Shown: positions 27,248 to 36,125 of the stretch, one piece after another
How positions within the stretch are numbered: position 1 is the first letter of the stretch
How the letters are laid out: every line of letters begins with the position of its first letter
Origin: Roseateles amylovorans
GTDB lineage: Bacteria > Pseudomonadota > Gammaproteobacteria > Burkholderiales > Burkholderiaceae_C
Direction of reading: 5' to 3'
Length of the DNA: 64,000 bases
Assembly: GCF_025398155.2 (NCBI RefSeq)
Contig: NZ_CP104562.2
Span: 4,464,001 to 4,528,000 of the forward strand
Notes under the pieces: model-generated
The model's input: only the letters and a program-made list of their open reading frames with translations
What the model was told of the DNA's origin: nothing
The model's database searches: none
Position numbers and translations under genes: made by a program

Positions 27248-27937
27248 ATGCATGCCATGACCCTGCTGTTTGTCGAGGACAACCTGGCGCTCCAGACCAC
27301 CGTGTCACGCTCGTTCGAGCGGCGTGGCATCCAGGTGGTGGGCTGCGGCGAAGGCCGCGCCGCCCTCACCCGCTGGCAGGCCCAGCCGCCGGACGTGGTC
27401 CTGCTGGACCTCTCCCTGCCCGACATCGACGGGCTGGAAGTACTCTCCAGCGCGCGCGCGGCGCGCCTGGCCACGCCGGTGATCATCCTCACCGCCCGCG
27501 GCACCGTGGGCGACCGCATCCTCGGGCTGAACATCGGCGCCGACGACTACCTGCCCAAGCCCTTCGACCTGGACGAGCTGGAGGCGCGGGTGCGCGCCCT
27601 GGCACGACGTCACCGCCGCGCCGCCGATCAAGGGCCGCCGGAGACCGAATCCTTCTGCGGCCTGCGGGTCGACGAGCAGAGCGGCGCGATCTATCACCTC
27701 GGTGTGCCGCTCGAACTGCCACCGCGCGAAGCGGCGCTGCTGCGGGCCCTGCTGGCACGCCCGGGTCAGGCCGTCGGCAAGGACCGCCTGACCGAGCTGG
27801 TGTTTGCCGACAGCGCCGAGGTGCAACCCGATGCGGTCGAGGTCGTGGCCTACCGCCTGCGCAAGAAGCTGCCGCCGATGAGCGCCAAGCTGGTCACCTT
27901 GCGGGGCCTGGGCTATTTGCTGAAGGCGACGGACTGA
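27248..27937 (+). CDS. OmpR/TctD-type response regulator
   Basis: The protein has 229 residues (226 if the in-frame ATG at 27257 is used; neither has a clear ribosome site). The receiver domain has the acidic pocket (VEDN), phosphoacceptor D54 (VVLLDLSLPDIDG) and the conserved Lys in YLPKPF. A winged-helix DNA-binding domain follows (RPGQAVGKDRLTELVF, VEVVAYRLRKKL, TLRGLGYLL). It is one base from the sensor kinase start and divergent from tctCBA, the same arrangement as TctD-TctE with the citrate transporter in Salmonella, so induction of tctCBA is the likely job. Confidence 0.93.
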   Translation: MHAMTLLFVEDNLALQTTVSRSFERRGIQVVGCGEGRAALTRWQAQPPDVVLLDLSLPDIDGLEVLSSARAARLATPVIILTARGTVGDRILGLNIGADDYLPKPFDLDELEARVRALARRHRRAADQGPPETESFCGLRVDEQSGAIYHLGVPLELPPREAALLRALLARPGQAVGKDRLTELVFADSAEVQPDAVEVVAYRLRKKLPPMSAKLVTLRGLGYLLKATD

Positions 27938-27938
27938 G

Positions 27939-29477
27939 TTGAAGACGCTTGTGCTCCGCGGGCTGTCGTCCATGCGCAGCCGGCTGCTGTTGGGCATCCT
28001 GCTGCCGGTGGCGGTGCTGATCGCGATCAACGCCTACCGCCTGCATGAAGATGCCCTGCGCGCCATCGACACCGCCTATGACCGCACCTTGCTGGCGTCG
28101 GCCAAGGCCATCGGCGAGCAACTGGACGTGGCGGGCTCGCCGGATGCGCCGGTGCTGGTCGCCGATGTGCCCTATGCCGCCCTGGAGGCCTTCGAGGCCG
28201 ACAACCGCAGCCGCATGTTCTATCGGGTGACGGGTTTCGACGGGCGTTGGGTCTCGGGCTTCGAGGACCTGCCCGCCTGGCACGGCCGCCTGCCCGATCG
28301 CGGCGCCTACGCCGCGCTGGTCGATTTCTATGACGACACCTATCACGGCGAGCCGGTGCGGGTCGCCGTGCTGATCCAGCCGGTGGCCGGTCAGGCTGGC
28401 CTGGGCGTGGCCACGATCCAGGTGGCCGAGACGCTGGAGCTGCGCAGCAAACTGGCCCGCCAGGTGCTGCTGGCCACGCTGTGGCGTCAAGCGGCGCTGC
28501 TGGCGGTGATCGCAGCGGTGGTCTGGCTGGTGGTGCAGTTGGCGACGCGGCCGGTGCGGGAACTCAGCCGCATCATTGCGGCCCGCGACGATGCGGATGT
28601 CCGCCCCCTCGAACTCGCCCGCGCGCCGGCTGAACTCGCGCCGCTGGTGGCCGCCATCAACGAGGCCTGGGGCCGTCAGGCCGGCCTGCTGGCGCACCAG
28701 AAGCGCTTCGTTCGCGACACCTCCCATCAGTTGCGCACGCCGCTGGCGGTTCTGAAGGCGCAGGTGCAGTCGGCACAGCGAGGCGACGTGCCGCTGTCTC
28801 AGGCCATCGACGAGATCGGTCAGACCGTCGACGGGGCCACGCTGCTGGCCAATCAGATGCTGGCGCTGGCCAAGGTGGAGCAGTTGCGCCAGCAGGGCGA
28901 TCCGCCGGTGCTGGATCTGGCCGACACGGTGCGCGATGTGGCCCTGGACCTCGCCCCGCTGATCGCCGATGCCGCGCTGGATTTCGAGCTGGAGGCCGTG
29001 CCCGCCCCGGTGCGCGGCCATGCCTGGGCGCTGCGCGAGCTGGTGCGCAATCTGCTGCACAACGCCCTCAAGCACAGCCCACGCGGCGGACGGCTGGATG
29101 TGTTGCTGCACCGCGAGGGCGACCGCCTCGAACTGCGGGTGCGCGACAGCGGCCCGGGCATTCCGGACAGCCTGCGGCCCCGGCTCATGCAGCCCTTCGC
29201 CGCCGCCGGCGGGCATGGCGGTGCCGGACTTGGCTTGGCGATCTGCCAGGAGATCGTGCGGTCGCTGGGAGGCGAACTTGCCCTGGACAACCGCATGGCG
29301 CATGGGGTCATCGACGGACTGGACGCCATCGTGCGGCTGCCGGCGGCAGCATCGGTGCCGCTGTTCGCAGCCTCACCCGCGCCCTCAGCTGTTTCCGACC
29401 CAGTTCTCTCTTCAGTTTCCTCCCCGTTCCCCCCGCCGTCGACCGCTGAGTCGCCGCGGATGCCGGAGAATCCGTGA
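27939..29477 (+). CDS. TctE-like sensor histidine kinase
   Basis: The protein has 512 residues from TTG; ATG at 27972 (501 residues) is an equally possible start, giving MRSRLLLGILLPVAVLIAI as the first membrane segment. Order: membrane helix (about 15-32), a periplasmic 2CSK_N-type sensor region (FYRVTGFDGRWVSGFEDLP near 100), a second helix (about 184-202), a HAMP-like linker, the H-box FVRDTSHQLRTPLA with H263, the N-box (RNLLHNALKHS), and the G boxes RDSGPGIPD and GGAGLGLAICQEIV. It should sense extracytoplasmic carboxylates and phosphorylate the adjacent response regulator. Its stop overlaps the hslR start (GTGA). Confidence 0.93.
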   Translation: MKTLVLRGLSSMRSRLLLGILLPVAVLIAINAYRLHEDALRAIDTAYDRTLLASAKAIGEQLDVAGSPDAPVLVADVPYAALEAFEADNRSRMFYRVTGFDGRWVSGFEDLPAWHGRLPDRGAYAALVDFYDDTYHGEPVRVAVLIQPVAGQAGLGVATIQVAETLELRSKLARQVLLATLWRQAALLAVIAAVVWLVVQLATRPVRELSRIIAARDDADVRPLELARAPAELAPLVAAINEAWGRQAGLLAHQKRFVRDTSHQLRTPLAVLKAQVQSAQRGDVPLSQAIDEIGQTVDGATLLANQMLALAKVEQLRQQGDPPVLDLADTVRDVALDLAPLIADAALDFELEAVPAPVRGHAWALRELVRNLLHNALKHSPRGGRLDVLLHREGDRLELRVRDSGPGIPDSLRPRLMQPFAAAGGHGGAGLGLAICQEIVRSLGGELALDNRMAHGVIDGLDAIVRLPAAASVPLFAASPAPSAVSDPVLSSVSSPFPPPSTAESPRMPENP

Positions 29478-29932
29478 CGATGGCCGCTTCCAAAGACACT
29501 TCCCGCCCTTCCCCCGCCGGCGCCCGCGGTGCCAGCCTCGACAGCCTGCGCCTGGACAAATGGCTCTGGGCGGCGCGCTTCTACAAGACCCGCTCGCTGG
29601 CGGTCGATGAGATCACCAAGGGCCGGGTCACGGTCAACGGCCAGTTGGCCAAGGCCTCGCGAGACCTCCGCCCGGGCGACCTGGTGCGCCTGCGCCAGGG
29701 GCCGGTGGAGCGCGAAGTGCGGGTTCTGGGCGTGAGCGCGATCCGCGGACCGGCACCGGTGGCGCAGACGCTGTACGAGGAGACCCCCGACAGCGTGACC
29801 GCCCGTGAACGGGCGGCCGAAGCGCGGCGCCTGGCGCCGGAGCCGGCCGACACCATCGAACAAGGCCGTCCGACCAAGCAGGACCGCCGCCGCCTGGCCG
29901 AGTGGGACCGATGGAGCGCCAGCATCGACTGA
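29474..29932 (+). CDS. hslR: S4-domain RNA-binding heat shock protein Hsp15 (HslR)
   Basis: The protein has 152 residues from GTG, with GGAGA 5 bases upstream; ATG at 29480 is the alternative. After a 20-residue polar tail comes an S4 domain: LRLDKWLWAARFYKTRSLAVDEI, KGRVTVNGQLAKAS and PGDLVRLRQGP. The C-terminal basic segment GRPTKQDRRRLAEW is typical of Hsp15. Hsp15 binds free 50S subunits that still carry a nascent chain and helps recycle them after heat stress. It overlaps the histidine kinase gene by 4 bp, although function ties it better to grpE-dnaK-dnaJ just downstream. Confidence 0.92.
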   Translation: MTMAASKDTSRPSPAGARGASLDSLRLDKWLWAARFYKTRSLAVDEITKGRVTVNGQLAKASRDLRPGDLVRLRQGPVEREVRVLGVSAIRGPAPVAQTLYEETPDSVTARERAAEARRLAPEPADTIEQGRPTKQDRRRLAEWDRWSASID

Positions 29933-30092
29933 TCGGAACGCTGTCGCGGGGGACACGATGCCCCCCGCGGCGCCCATGGCGCCGCTGTCTGATCGGCGAT
30001 TTCAGACGACCGTTGTTCGCCAAACGTGTGAAAGACGCGTGGACGGGTAACAGGTCCCGGGCGGGTCCGATCGGGGATGCGAAAATCTCCCT

Positions 30093-30120
30093 CTTGAACT
30101 TCCGGACATCCACCCCAGAT
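30093..30120 (+). promoter_or_regulatory. Sigma-32 (heat shock) promoter of grpE
   Basis: CTTGAAC (30093-30099), 13 bases, then CCCCAGAT (30113-30120) closely matches the RpoH consensus CTTGAAA-N13-15-CCCCATNT. It lies 68 bp before the grpE start codon. Confidence 0.82.
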
Positions 30121-30187
30121 GCGGCGGGTCGCCCGACGCGATTGATTCCAGTCGCAGCCCGGGCATTCGCTTTGGGGCATTCCAACC

Positions 30188-30703
30188 ATGACCACCGACA
30201 ACCACAACGCTGACTCTCAGCAACCCGATTTCCAACCGGCGCCCGAGGCCCTGGAAGCCAAACTGGCCGAGACCGAGGCACGCCTGGCAGAAATGTCGGA
30301 TGCCTATCTCCGCGCCAAGGCGGAAGTCGAGAACACCCGTCGCCGCGGCGAAGACGAGGTGACCAAGGCCCGCAAGTTCGCGGTGGAAGCCTTCGCCGAA
30401 GCCATGCTGCCGGTGATGGACAGCATGGAAGCGGCCATCGGTCGACCGGACGCCTCGGTCGAGACCGTGCTCGAAGGCGTGCACGCCACCCGCCGCCAGC
30501 TCGGCGCGGCCCTGGAGCGCAACAAGGTGCTGGAAATCAATCCGGCCGCCGGCACGAAGTTCGATCCCCATCAGCACCAGGCCATCTCGATGGTCCCGGC
30601 CGACCAGGACGCCAACACCGTCGTGGCCGTGCTGCAAAAGGGCTACTCGATCGCCGAACGGGTGCTGCGCCCCGCGCTGGTGACCGTGGCCGCTCCCAAG
30701 TAA
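30188..30703 (+). CDS. grpE: Nucleotide exchange factor GrpE
   Basis: The protein has 171 residues. A polar N-terminal tail and long coiled-coil (EALEAKLAETEARLAEMSDAY) precede the conserved RAKAEVENTRRRGEDEV. The C-terminal beta domain (FDPHQHQAISMVPA, then NTVVAVLQKGYSIAERVLRPALVTV) contacts the DnaK ATPase domain. GrpE releases ADP from DnaK and so resets the chaperone cycle, with DnaJ as the other cochaperone. It is first in grpE-dnaK-dnaJ, behind a sigma-32-type promoter. Confidence 0.98.
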   Translation: MTTDNHNADSQQPDFQPAPEALEAKLAETEARLAEMSDAYLRAKAEVENTRRRGEDEVTKARKFAVEAFAEAMLPVMDSMEAAIGRPDASVETVLEGVHATRRQLGAALERNKVLEINPAAGTKFDPHQHQAISMVPADQDANTVVAVLQKGYSIAERVLRPALVTVAAPK

Positions 30704-30802
30704 GCCGCGTCCGTCATCGACCGGAACCCGCAGAAATCGGCAGATTCCAGGGTCAAAACCGCTGAAAACAGGGCGCCTTGCGCGTTTCGACGCCAGCGGC
30801 CC

Positions 30803-30830
30803 CTTGAAACCGGTCAAGTTATCCACAGAT
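30803..30830 (+). promoter_or_regulatory. Sigma-32-like promoter of dnaK
   Basis: A perfect -35 CTTGAAA (30803-30809), 13 bases, then CCACAGAT (30823-30830), one mismatch in the CCCC block. It lies 60 bp before dnaK and would give the chaperone its own heat-shock start in addition to read-through from grpE. Confidence 0.65.
30819..30827 (+). promoter_or_regulatory. Consensus DnaA box overlapping the dnaK promoter
   Basis: TTATCCACA is an exact match to the strict DnaA box and overlaps the -10 element of the proposed dnaK promoter. A single nonamer can occur by chance, so a role is only suggested. Confidence 0.45.
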
Positions 30831-30889
30831 CAGACAGCATCCGGGTCGCGTGATCCGACTGCGCATCCAAACGAATTCAGGAGCTCACC

Positions 30890-32857
30890 ATGGCAAAGAA
30901 GAAGATCATCGGCATTGACCTCGGCACGACCAACTCGTGCGTCGCGGTCATGGAAGGCAACACCACCCGCGTCATCGAGAACGCCGAAGGCGCGCGCACC
31001 ACGCCGTCCATCATTGCCTACCAGGAAGACGGTGAAGTGCTGGTCGGCGCCTCCGCCAAGCGCCAGGCCGTGACCAATCCGCGCAACACGCTGTATGCGG
31101 TCAAGCGCCTGATCGGTCGCAAGTTCCAGGAAAAGGAAGTCCAGAAGGACATCAGCCTGATGCCCTACACCATCGCCGCCGCCGACAACGGCGACGCCTG
31201 GGTGGAAGTGCGCGGCAAGAAGCTGGCCCCGCCGCAAGTCTCGGCCGAAGTGCTGCGCAAGATGAAGAAGACCGCCGAGGACTACCTCGGTGAAGAAGTC
31301 ACCGAGGCCGTGATCACGGTTCCGGCTTACTTCAATGACGCCCAGCGTCAGGCGACCAAGGACGCCGGCCGCATCGCCGGCCTGGACGTCAAGCGCATCA
31401 TCAACGAGCCCACCGCCGCGGCCCTGGCCTTCGGCCTGGACAAGCACGGCGCCGGCGACCGCAAGATTGCGGTGTTCGACCTGGGCGGCGGCACCTTCGA
31501 CATCTCGATCATCGAGATCGCGGACGTCGACGGCGAGAAGCAGTTCGAGGTGCTGTCCACCAACGGCGACACCTTCCTGGGCGGCGAAGACTTCGACCAG
31601 CGCATCATTGACTACATCATTGCCGAGTTCAAGAAGGAACAAGGCGTTGACCTGACCAAGGACGTGCTGGCCCTGCAGCGCCTGAAGGAAGCCGCTGAAA
31701 AGGCCAAGATCGAGCTCTCCAACAGCTCGCAGACCGACATCAACCTGCCCTACATCACCGCAGACGCCTCGGGCCCGAAGCATCTGAACATCAAGCTGAC
31801 CCGCGCCAAGCTGGAGTCGCTGGTGGACGAGCTGATCGAGCGCACCATGGCCCCTTGCCGCACCGCGATCAAGGATGCCGGCGTGTCGGTGGGCGAGATC
31901 GACGACGTCATCCTGGTCGGCGGTATGTCGCGCATGCCCAAGGTGCAGGAGAAGGTCAAGGAGTTCTTCGGCAAGGATCCCCGCAAGGACGTCAACCCGG
32001 ATGAAGCCGTGGCCGTCGGCGCCGCGATTCAAGGCCAGGTGCTGGGCGGCGAGCGGACCGACGTGCTGCTGCTGGACGTCACCCCGCTGAGCCTGGGCAT
32101 CGAGACCCTGGGCGGCGTGATGACGAAGATGATCAAGAAGAACACGACCATCCCGACCAAGTTCAGCCAGACCTTCTCGACCGCCGAGGACAGCCAGCCG
32201 GCCGTGACCATCAAGGTCTACCAGGGCGAGCGTGAACTGGCGCAAGGCAACAAGAGCCTGGGCGAGTTCAACCTGGAAGGCATCCCGCCGGCACCGCGCG
32301 GCATTCCGCAGATCGAGGTGAGCTTCGACATCGATGCCAACGGCATCCTGCACGTCGGCGCCAAGGACAAGGGCACCGGCAAGGAAAACAAGATCACCAT
32401 CAAGGCGAACTCCGGCCTGTCCGAGGCCGAGATCGAAAAGATGGTGAAGGACGCCGAGGCCAATGCCGCCGAGGACAAGAAGAAGGTCGAGCTGGTGCAA
32501 GCCAAGAACCAGGCCGACGGTCTGGTGCATTCGGTGCAGAAGTCGCTGACCGAGCACGGTGACAAGCTGGATGCGGCCGAGAAGGAAAAGATCGAAGCCG
32601 CGATCAAGGACCTGGAAGAAGCCATCAAGGGCGACGACCAGGCCGACATCGAAGCCAAGACCGAAGCGCTGATGACGTCCAGCCAGAAGCTTGGCGAGAA
32701 GATGTACGCCGAAGCCCAGGCGGCTCAAGGCGCAGGCGGCGCCGCTGGCGATGCCGCCGGTGCGGCCGAAGCGGCCCAGCAGGCGCATGCTTCCGCGAAG
32801 CCGGCGGACGACAACGTCGTCGACGCCGAATTCAAGGAAGTCAAGGAAACGAAGTAA
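30890..32857 (+). CDS. dnaK: Molecular chaperone DnaK (Hsp70)
   Basis: The protein has 655 residues. AGGAG lies 7 bases before the ATG. ATPase signatures are IGIDLGTTNSCVAVMEG, the DLGGGTFDISI segment and ILVGGMSRMPKVQ. The interdomain linker (DVLLLDVTPLSLGIET) leads to the substrate-binding beta sandwich and helical lid. The C-terminus has an Ala/Gly-rich stretch and ends with DDNVVDAEFKEVKETK, the usual EEVD-like proteobacterial tail. It binds hydrophobic peptides of unfolded proteins in an ATP cycle run by DnaJ and GrpE. A strong terminator separates it from dnaJ, so dnaJ may be expressed at a lower level. Confidence 0.99.
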   Translation: MAKKKIIGIDLGTTNSCVAVMEGNTTRVIENAEGARTTPSIIAYQEDGEVLVGASAKRQAVTNPRNTLYAVKRLIGRKFQEKEVQKDISLMPYTIAAADNGDAWVEVRGKKLAPPQVSAEVLRKMKKTAEDYLGEEVTEAVITVPAYFNDAQRQATKDAGRIAGLDVKRIINEPTAAALAFGLDKHGAGDRKIAVFDLGGGTFDISIIEIADVDGEKQFEVLSTNGDTFLGGEDFDQRIIDYIIAEFKKEQGVDLTKDVLALQRLKEAAEKAKIELSNSSQTDINLPYITADASGPKHLNIKLTRAKLESLVDELIERTMAPCRTAIKDAGVSVGEIDDVILVGGMSRMPKVQEKVKEFFGKDPRKDVNPDEAVAVGAAIQGQVLGGERTDVLLLDVTPLSLGIETLGGVMTKMIKKNTTIPTKFSQTFSTAEDSQPAVTIKVYQGERELAQGNKSLGEFNLEGIPPAPRGIPQIEVSFDIDANGILHVGAKDKGTGKENKITIKANSGLSEAEIEKMVKDAEANAAEDKKKVELVQAKNQADGLVHSVQKSLTEHGDKLDAAEKEKIEAAIKDLEEAIKGDDQADIEAKTEALMTSSQKLGEKMYAEAQAAQGAGGAAGDAAGAAEAAQQAHASAKPADDNVVDAEFKEVKETK

Positions 32858-32892
32858 GCCTTTCGTGCCGACCTCGCTGTCGGCGCGACAGC

Positions 32893-32929
32893 CGCCGCGC
32901 GAGCGCTGCAAGCCTCGCGCGGCGTTTTT
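32893..32929 (+). terminator. Rho-independent terminator between dnaK and dnaJ
   Basis: An 11-bp perfect stem (CGCCGCGCGAG with CTCGCGCGGCG) is followed by TTTTT. It is placed 36 bp after dnaK and 35 bp before dnaJ, so it probably attenuates dnaJ transcription. Confidence 0.93.
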
Positions 32930-32963
32930 GGTTTGAAGGTTGTGAGCAGGCCCAGGAAACCCC

Positions 32964-34118
32964 ATGGCAAAGCGTGACTATTACGAGGTCCTAGGCGTCG
33001 CCAAGAACGCCGGCGAGGACGAGATCAAGAAGGCTTATCGCAAGCTCGCGATGAAGTACCACCCTGACCGCAATCAGGGGGAAGGCGCCAAGGAAGCGGA
33101 AGAGAAGTTCAAGGAGGCCAAGGAGGCCTACGAGATGCTCACCGATGGCCAGAAGCGTGCTGCCTACGATCAGTACGGCCATGCGGGCGTGGACCCGAAC
33201 CAGGGCTTCCGCGGCGGCGCTGGCGCGGAGGGCTACGGCGGCTTCGCCGAGGCCTTCGGCGACATCTTCGGCGACCTGTTCGGCGGCGGCGGCGGTGCGG
33301 GCGGACGCCGTGCGGGCGGCGGTGGCCAGCAGGTCTACCGCGGCAGCGACCTCAGCTACGCGATGGAGATCACGCTGGAGGAAGCCGCCCGCGGCAAGGA
33401 AACCCAGATCCGCATCCCGTCCTGGGAAGGCTGCGAGACCTGCAGCGGCTCGGGCGCCAAGCCCGGCACCAGCGCCAAGAGCTGCGGCTCCTGCGGCGGC
33501 ACCGGCACGGTCCACATGCGCCAGGGCTTTTTCAGCATCCAGCAGACCTGCCCGCATTGCCACGGCACCGGCAAGATCATTCCCGAGCCCTGCACCACCT
33601 GCAACGGCGCTGGCAAGATCAAGAAGACCAAGACGCTGGAGGTCAAGATTCCGGCCGGCATCAACGAAGGCATGCGCATCCGGTCCGCCGGCAATGGCGA
33701 GCCGGGGGTGAACGGCGGCCCGTCGGGCGATCTCTACATCGAGATCCGCATCAAGCAGCACGACATCTTCGAGCGTGATGGCGACGATCTGCACTGCACC
33801 ATGCCGGTGTCGATGACCACCGCCGCCATCGGCGGCACCATCGAAGTCCCGACCCTGGGGGGCAAGGCCGAGATCGAACTGCCCGAAGGCACCCAGCATG
33901 GCAAGACCTTCCGGTTGCGCGGCAAGGGCATCAAGGGTGTGCGCTCCAGCTATCCGGGCGACCTGTACTGCCACATCAGCGTGGAGACGCCGGTGAAGCT
34001 GACCGAGCACCAGCGCAAGCTGCTCAAGGAACTGGACAAGAGCTTCCGCGACGGCGGCGACCGGCACTCGCCCAACGCCAAGAGCTGGACCGATCGGGTC
34101 AAGGATCTGTTCAAGTAA
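32964..34118 (+). CDS. dnaJ: Chaperone DnaJ (Hsp40)
   Basis: The protein has 384 residues, a complete type I DnaJ. The J domain has YHPDRNQ with the HPD motif that stimulates DnaK. A Gly/Phe-rich region follows (FRGGAGAEGYGGFAEAFGD). The zinc region has four CxxCxGxG repeats: CETCSGSG, CGSCGGTG, CPHCHGTG and CTTCNGAG. The C-terminal substrate-binding domain runs to KDLFK. It delivers unfolded clients to DnaK. An AGGAAA ribosome site precedes the ATG. Confidence 0.99.
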   Translation: MAKRDYYEVLGVAKNAGEDEIKKAYRKLAMKYHPDRNQGEGAKEAEEKFKEAKEAYEMLTDGQKRAAYDQYGHAGVDPNQGFRGGAGAEGYGGFAEAFGDIFGDLFGGGGGAGGRRAGGGGQQVYRGSDLSYAMEITLEEAARGKETQIRIPSWEGCETCSGSGAKPGTSAKSCGSCGGTGTVHMRQGFFSIQQTCPHCHGTGKIIPEPCTTCNGAGKIKKTKTLEVKIPAGINEGMRIRSAGNGEPGVNGGPSGDLYIEIRIKQHDIFERDGDDLHCTMPVSMTTAAIGGTIEVPTLGGKAEIELPEGTQHGKTFRLRGKGIKGVRSSYPGDLYCHISVETPVKLTEHQRKLLKELDKSFRDGGDRHSPNAKSWTDRVKDLFK

Positions 34119-34299
34119 ATCGCGCAGTTTGCGTCGCAGTTATCGAATCGAGGGGCTCCCCACGCAAACCCGGGATAGCCAGCCCGGGGGCGAGGTCGAC
34201 AATGCGTGAGTGAGTCCCACCCTACGCACCGACCGGCAGTACGGCAGCCCCCCGACGTCCACGCTGATCGCGACGCGGACGTCGACCCTGCAGCCGAAC

Positions 34300-34337
34300 C
34301 GCCCGCCTCGCTCCCTCGGGAGCGGCGCGGGCGTTTT
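34300..34337 (+). terminator. Rho-independent terminator downstream of dnaJ
   Basis: A two-part stem (outer CGCCCGC/GCGGGCG, inner CGCTCCC/GGGAGCG) is followed by TTTT. It lies about 180 bp after dnaJ and ends 31 bp before the next start codon. Confidence 0.8.
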
Positions 34338-34367
34338 GCTGTCCGGTCCCGCGCCGGGGCGTCCATC

Positions 34368-35987
34368 ATGAACATCGGCAGCGGCGCCTTCGCCCGTACC
34401 CAGGCGCTGGTGATCGACAGCAATGCGAACTCGCGCAGCCTGATGACAGCCCAGTTGCGCGAACTGGGCGTCGGCCATGTGCGTCAGGCCACGCGGATCC
34501 GGGACGCTCGCGTGATCCTGGAGACGCAACCCTACGACATCGTCCTGTGCGACTACTACTTCGACGGCTCCGAGCTGTCGGGGCAGGACTTGCTGGACGA
34601 GCTTCGCCGCGAACAGCTGCTGCCCTATGCCACCGTCTTCGTGATGGTCACCGGTGAAGCCTCCTATGCGAAGGTGGCCGAGGCAGCGGAAGCCGCGCTC
34701 GATGCCTACCTGGTCAAGCCCTACACCAGCGCCGCGCTGGCCGAGCGGCTGGCCAGTGCCCGTCATCGCAAGCATGAACTCAAGGCGATCTTCGAGGCGA
34801 TCGACGCCAAGGAGTTCGCCGAGGCCGCCGACCTCTGCCTGGCCCGTTTCGAATCACGCGGTGCCTACTGGCTCTATGCCGCGCGCATCGGCGCCGAGCT
34901 GATGCTTCGATTGGAGCGCCATGACCAGGCGCGTCAGTTGTATGAGGCGATCATCGCGGCGCGCACCGTGCCGTGGGCCCGCCTGGGCGTGGCCCGCACC
35001 GAAGTGGCCAGCGGCAACCTGAGCGCGGCCCGCCGCACCCTGGAAACGCTGATCGGCGAGATGCCCGATCAGGCCGACTCCTACGACCTGATGGGCCGGG
35101 TGCAGATGGAGCAAGGCGAGATCGGTGCCGCCCTGGCGACCTACCGCACCGCCGCGACGCTCACCCCCGGTTGCCTGTCACGCCAACAGCACTTTGGCGC
35201 ACTGGCCTTCTATGCCGGCGAGCGGGAGGAATCGCTCAAGATGCTGGAACGCAGCGTCGCCCAGGGTCTGCGCTCCAAGCTCTTCGACTGGCACAGCCTG
35301 GCGCTCATCGGCCTGATGCGCTTTGACGCCAAGGACAACAAGGGCCTGAAGTACGCCCAGGACGCCTTGATGCAGGGCATGGAACGCGCCCCACGCGACC
35401 CGCGCCTGCAGCGCTTTGACCTGCTGCTGCGCGGCCTGCGCCTGCTGATGGACCGCCGCCTGGCCGACGCCTTGCAGAACGCGCGCGAATTCGCCCGCAT
35501 GGTCGATCATGAGGACTTCGATCTGGAGGGCGCCAGCCTCTTGCTGGCGCTGTGGGTGCGGATGGCGCGGCAGGACATCCAGCTCTCCGAAATGGAGACC
35601 CTGGCCAACCGGATCGGCCTGCGCTTTTGCAGTTCCAAGTCCGCCACCGAGGTGATGGTGTGCATGGCGGAGGCCCATGAGCCGACCACGCAGTTGCTTC
35701 GGGATGCGCATTCCCGCATCTTTGCCGTGTCGGAGACGGCGATGCGCCATGCGATGCGCGGCGACGCCCGCACTGGCGTGCTGCTGCTGCTGGAACAAGG
35801 CAGCACCTCGCTGAACGCCAAGCTGATCGACATGGCGGCGCTGGTGCTCAAGCGCTACCGGGACCGGATTGCCGATCCGGAAACCTTGGAACCACGGATC
35901 GAGGCGCTGCAAAAGCGCTATGTGCAGAGCAGTGGGCAGGGATTGAAGGCGGCACGCGCCGCCGGCGGCATGGCCTTGCGCAGCTAG
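34368..35987 (+). CDS. Receiver-domain protein with TPR repeats
   Basis: The protein has 539 residues. The start was chosen at MNIGSGAFARTQALVIDSN because the receiver domain begins there; the ribosome site is weak. Residues 10-135 form a CheY-like receiver: D62 in IVLCDYYFDG, T95 region VTGEASYAKVAE and K117 in YLVKPY. The rest, about residues 140-530, is all helical, with TPR-like 34-residue repeats (for example WARLGVARTEVASGNLSAARRTL, YDLMGRVQMEQGEIGAALATY). No DNA-binding or enzymatic output is seen, so it probably signals through protein-protein contacts. No cognate histidine kinase is adjacent. It stands alone between dnaJ and the EptA-like gene. Confidence 0.88.
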   Translation: MNIGSGAFARTQALVIDSNANSRSLMTAQLRELGVGHVRQATRIRDARVILETQPYDIVLCDYYFDGSELSGQDLLDELRREQLLPYATVFVMVTGEASYAKVAEAAEAALDAYLVKPYTSAALAERLASARHRKHELKAIFEAIDAKEFAEAADLCLARFESRGAYWLYAARIGAELMLRLERHDQARQLYEAIIAARTVPWARLGVARTEVASGNLSAARRTLETLIGEMPDQADSYDLMGRVQMEQGEIGAALATYRTAATLTPGCLSRQQHFGALAFYAGEREESLKMLERSVAQGLRSKLFDWHSLALIGLMRFDAKDNKGLKYAQDALMQGMERAPRDPRLQRFDLLLRGLRLLMDRRLADALQNAREFARMVDHEDFDLEGASLLLALWVRMARQDIQLSEMETLANRIGLRFCSSKSATEVMVCMAEAHEPTTQLLRDAHSRIFAVSETAMRHAMRGDARTGVLLLLEQGSTSLNAKLIDMAALVLKRYRDRIADPETLEPRIEALQKRYVQSSGQGLKAARAAGGMALRS

Positions 35988-36125
35988 CGGACCTCACCTG
36001 GAAACTGCGCGATTTCCCTCGCGAAAACCGTGCAGCGTGGGTGCGATGATCGCCCTTTTTCAGCGCCACTTCAGGTGGGACAACTACAAAGGCTGGTTGA
36101 CCTGACCCCACCTGCTTTCTTCAAG

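Noticed and set aside
30819..30827. Replication origin near the DnaA box
   Set aside because: Only one consensus box, no cluster, no AT-rich unwinding region, and no dnaA/dnaN/gyrB neighbours.
30830..32965. 711-residue open frame antisense to dnaK
   Set aside because: Composition is the Leu/Gly/His/Asp-rich pattern of a reversed GC-rich gene. dnaK is complete on the other strand.
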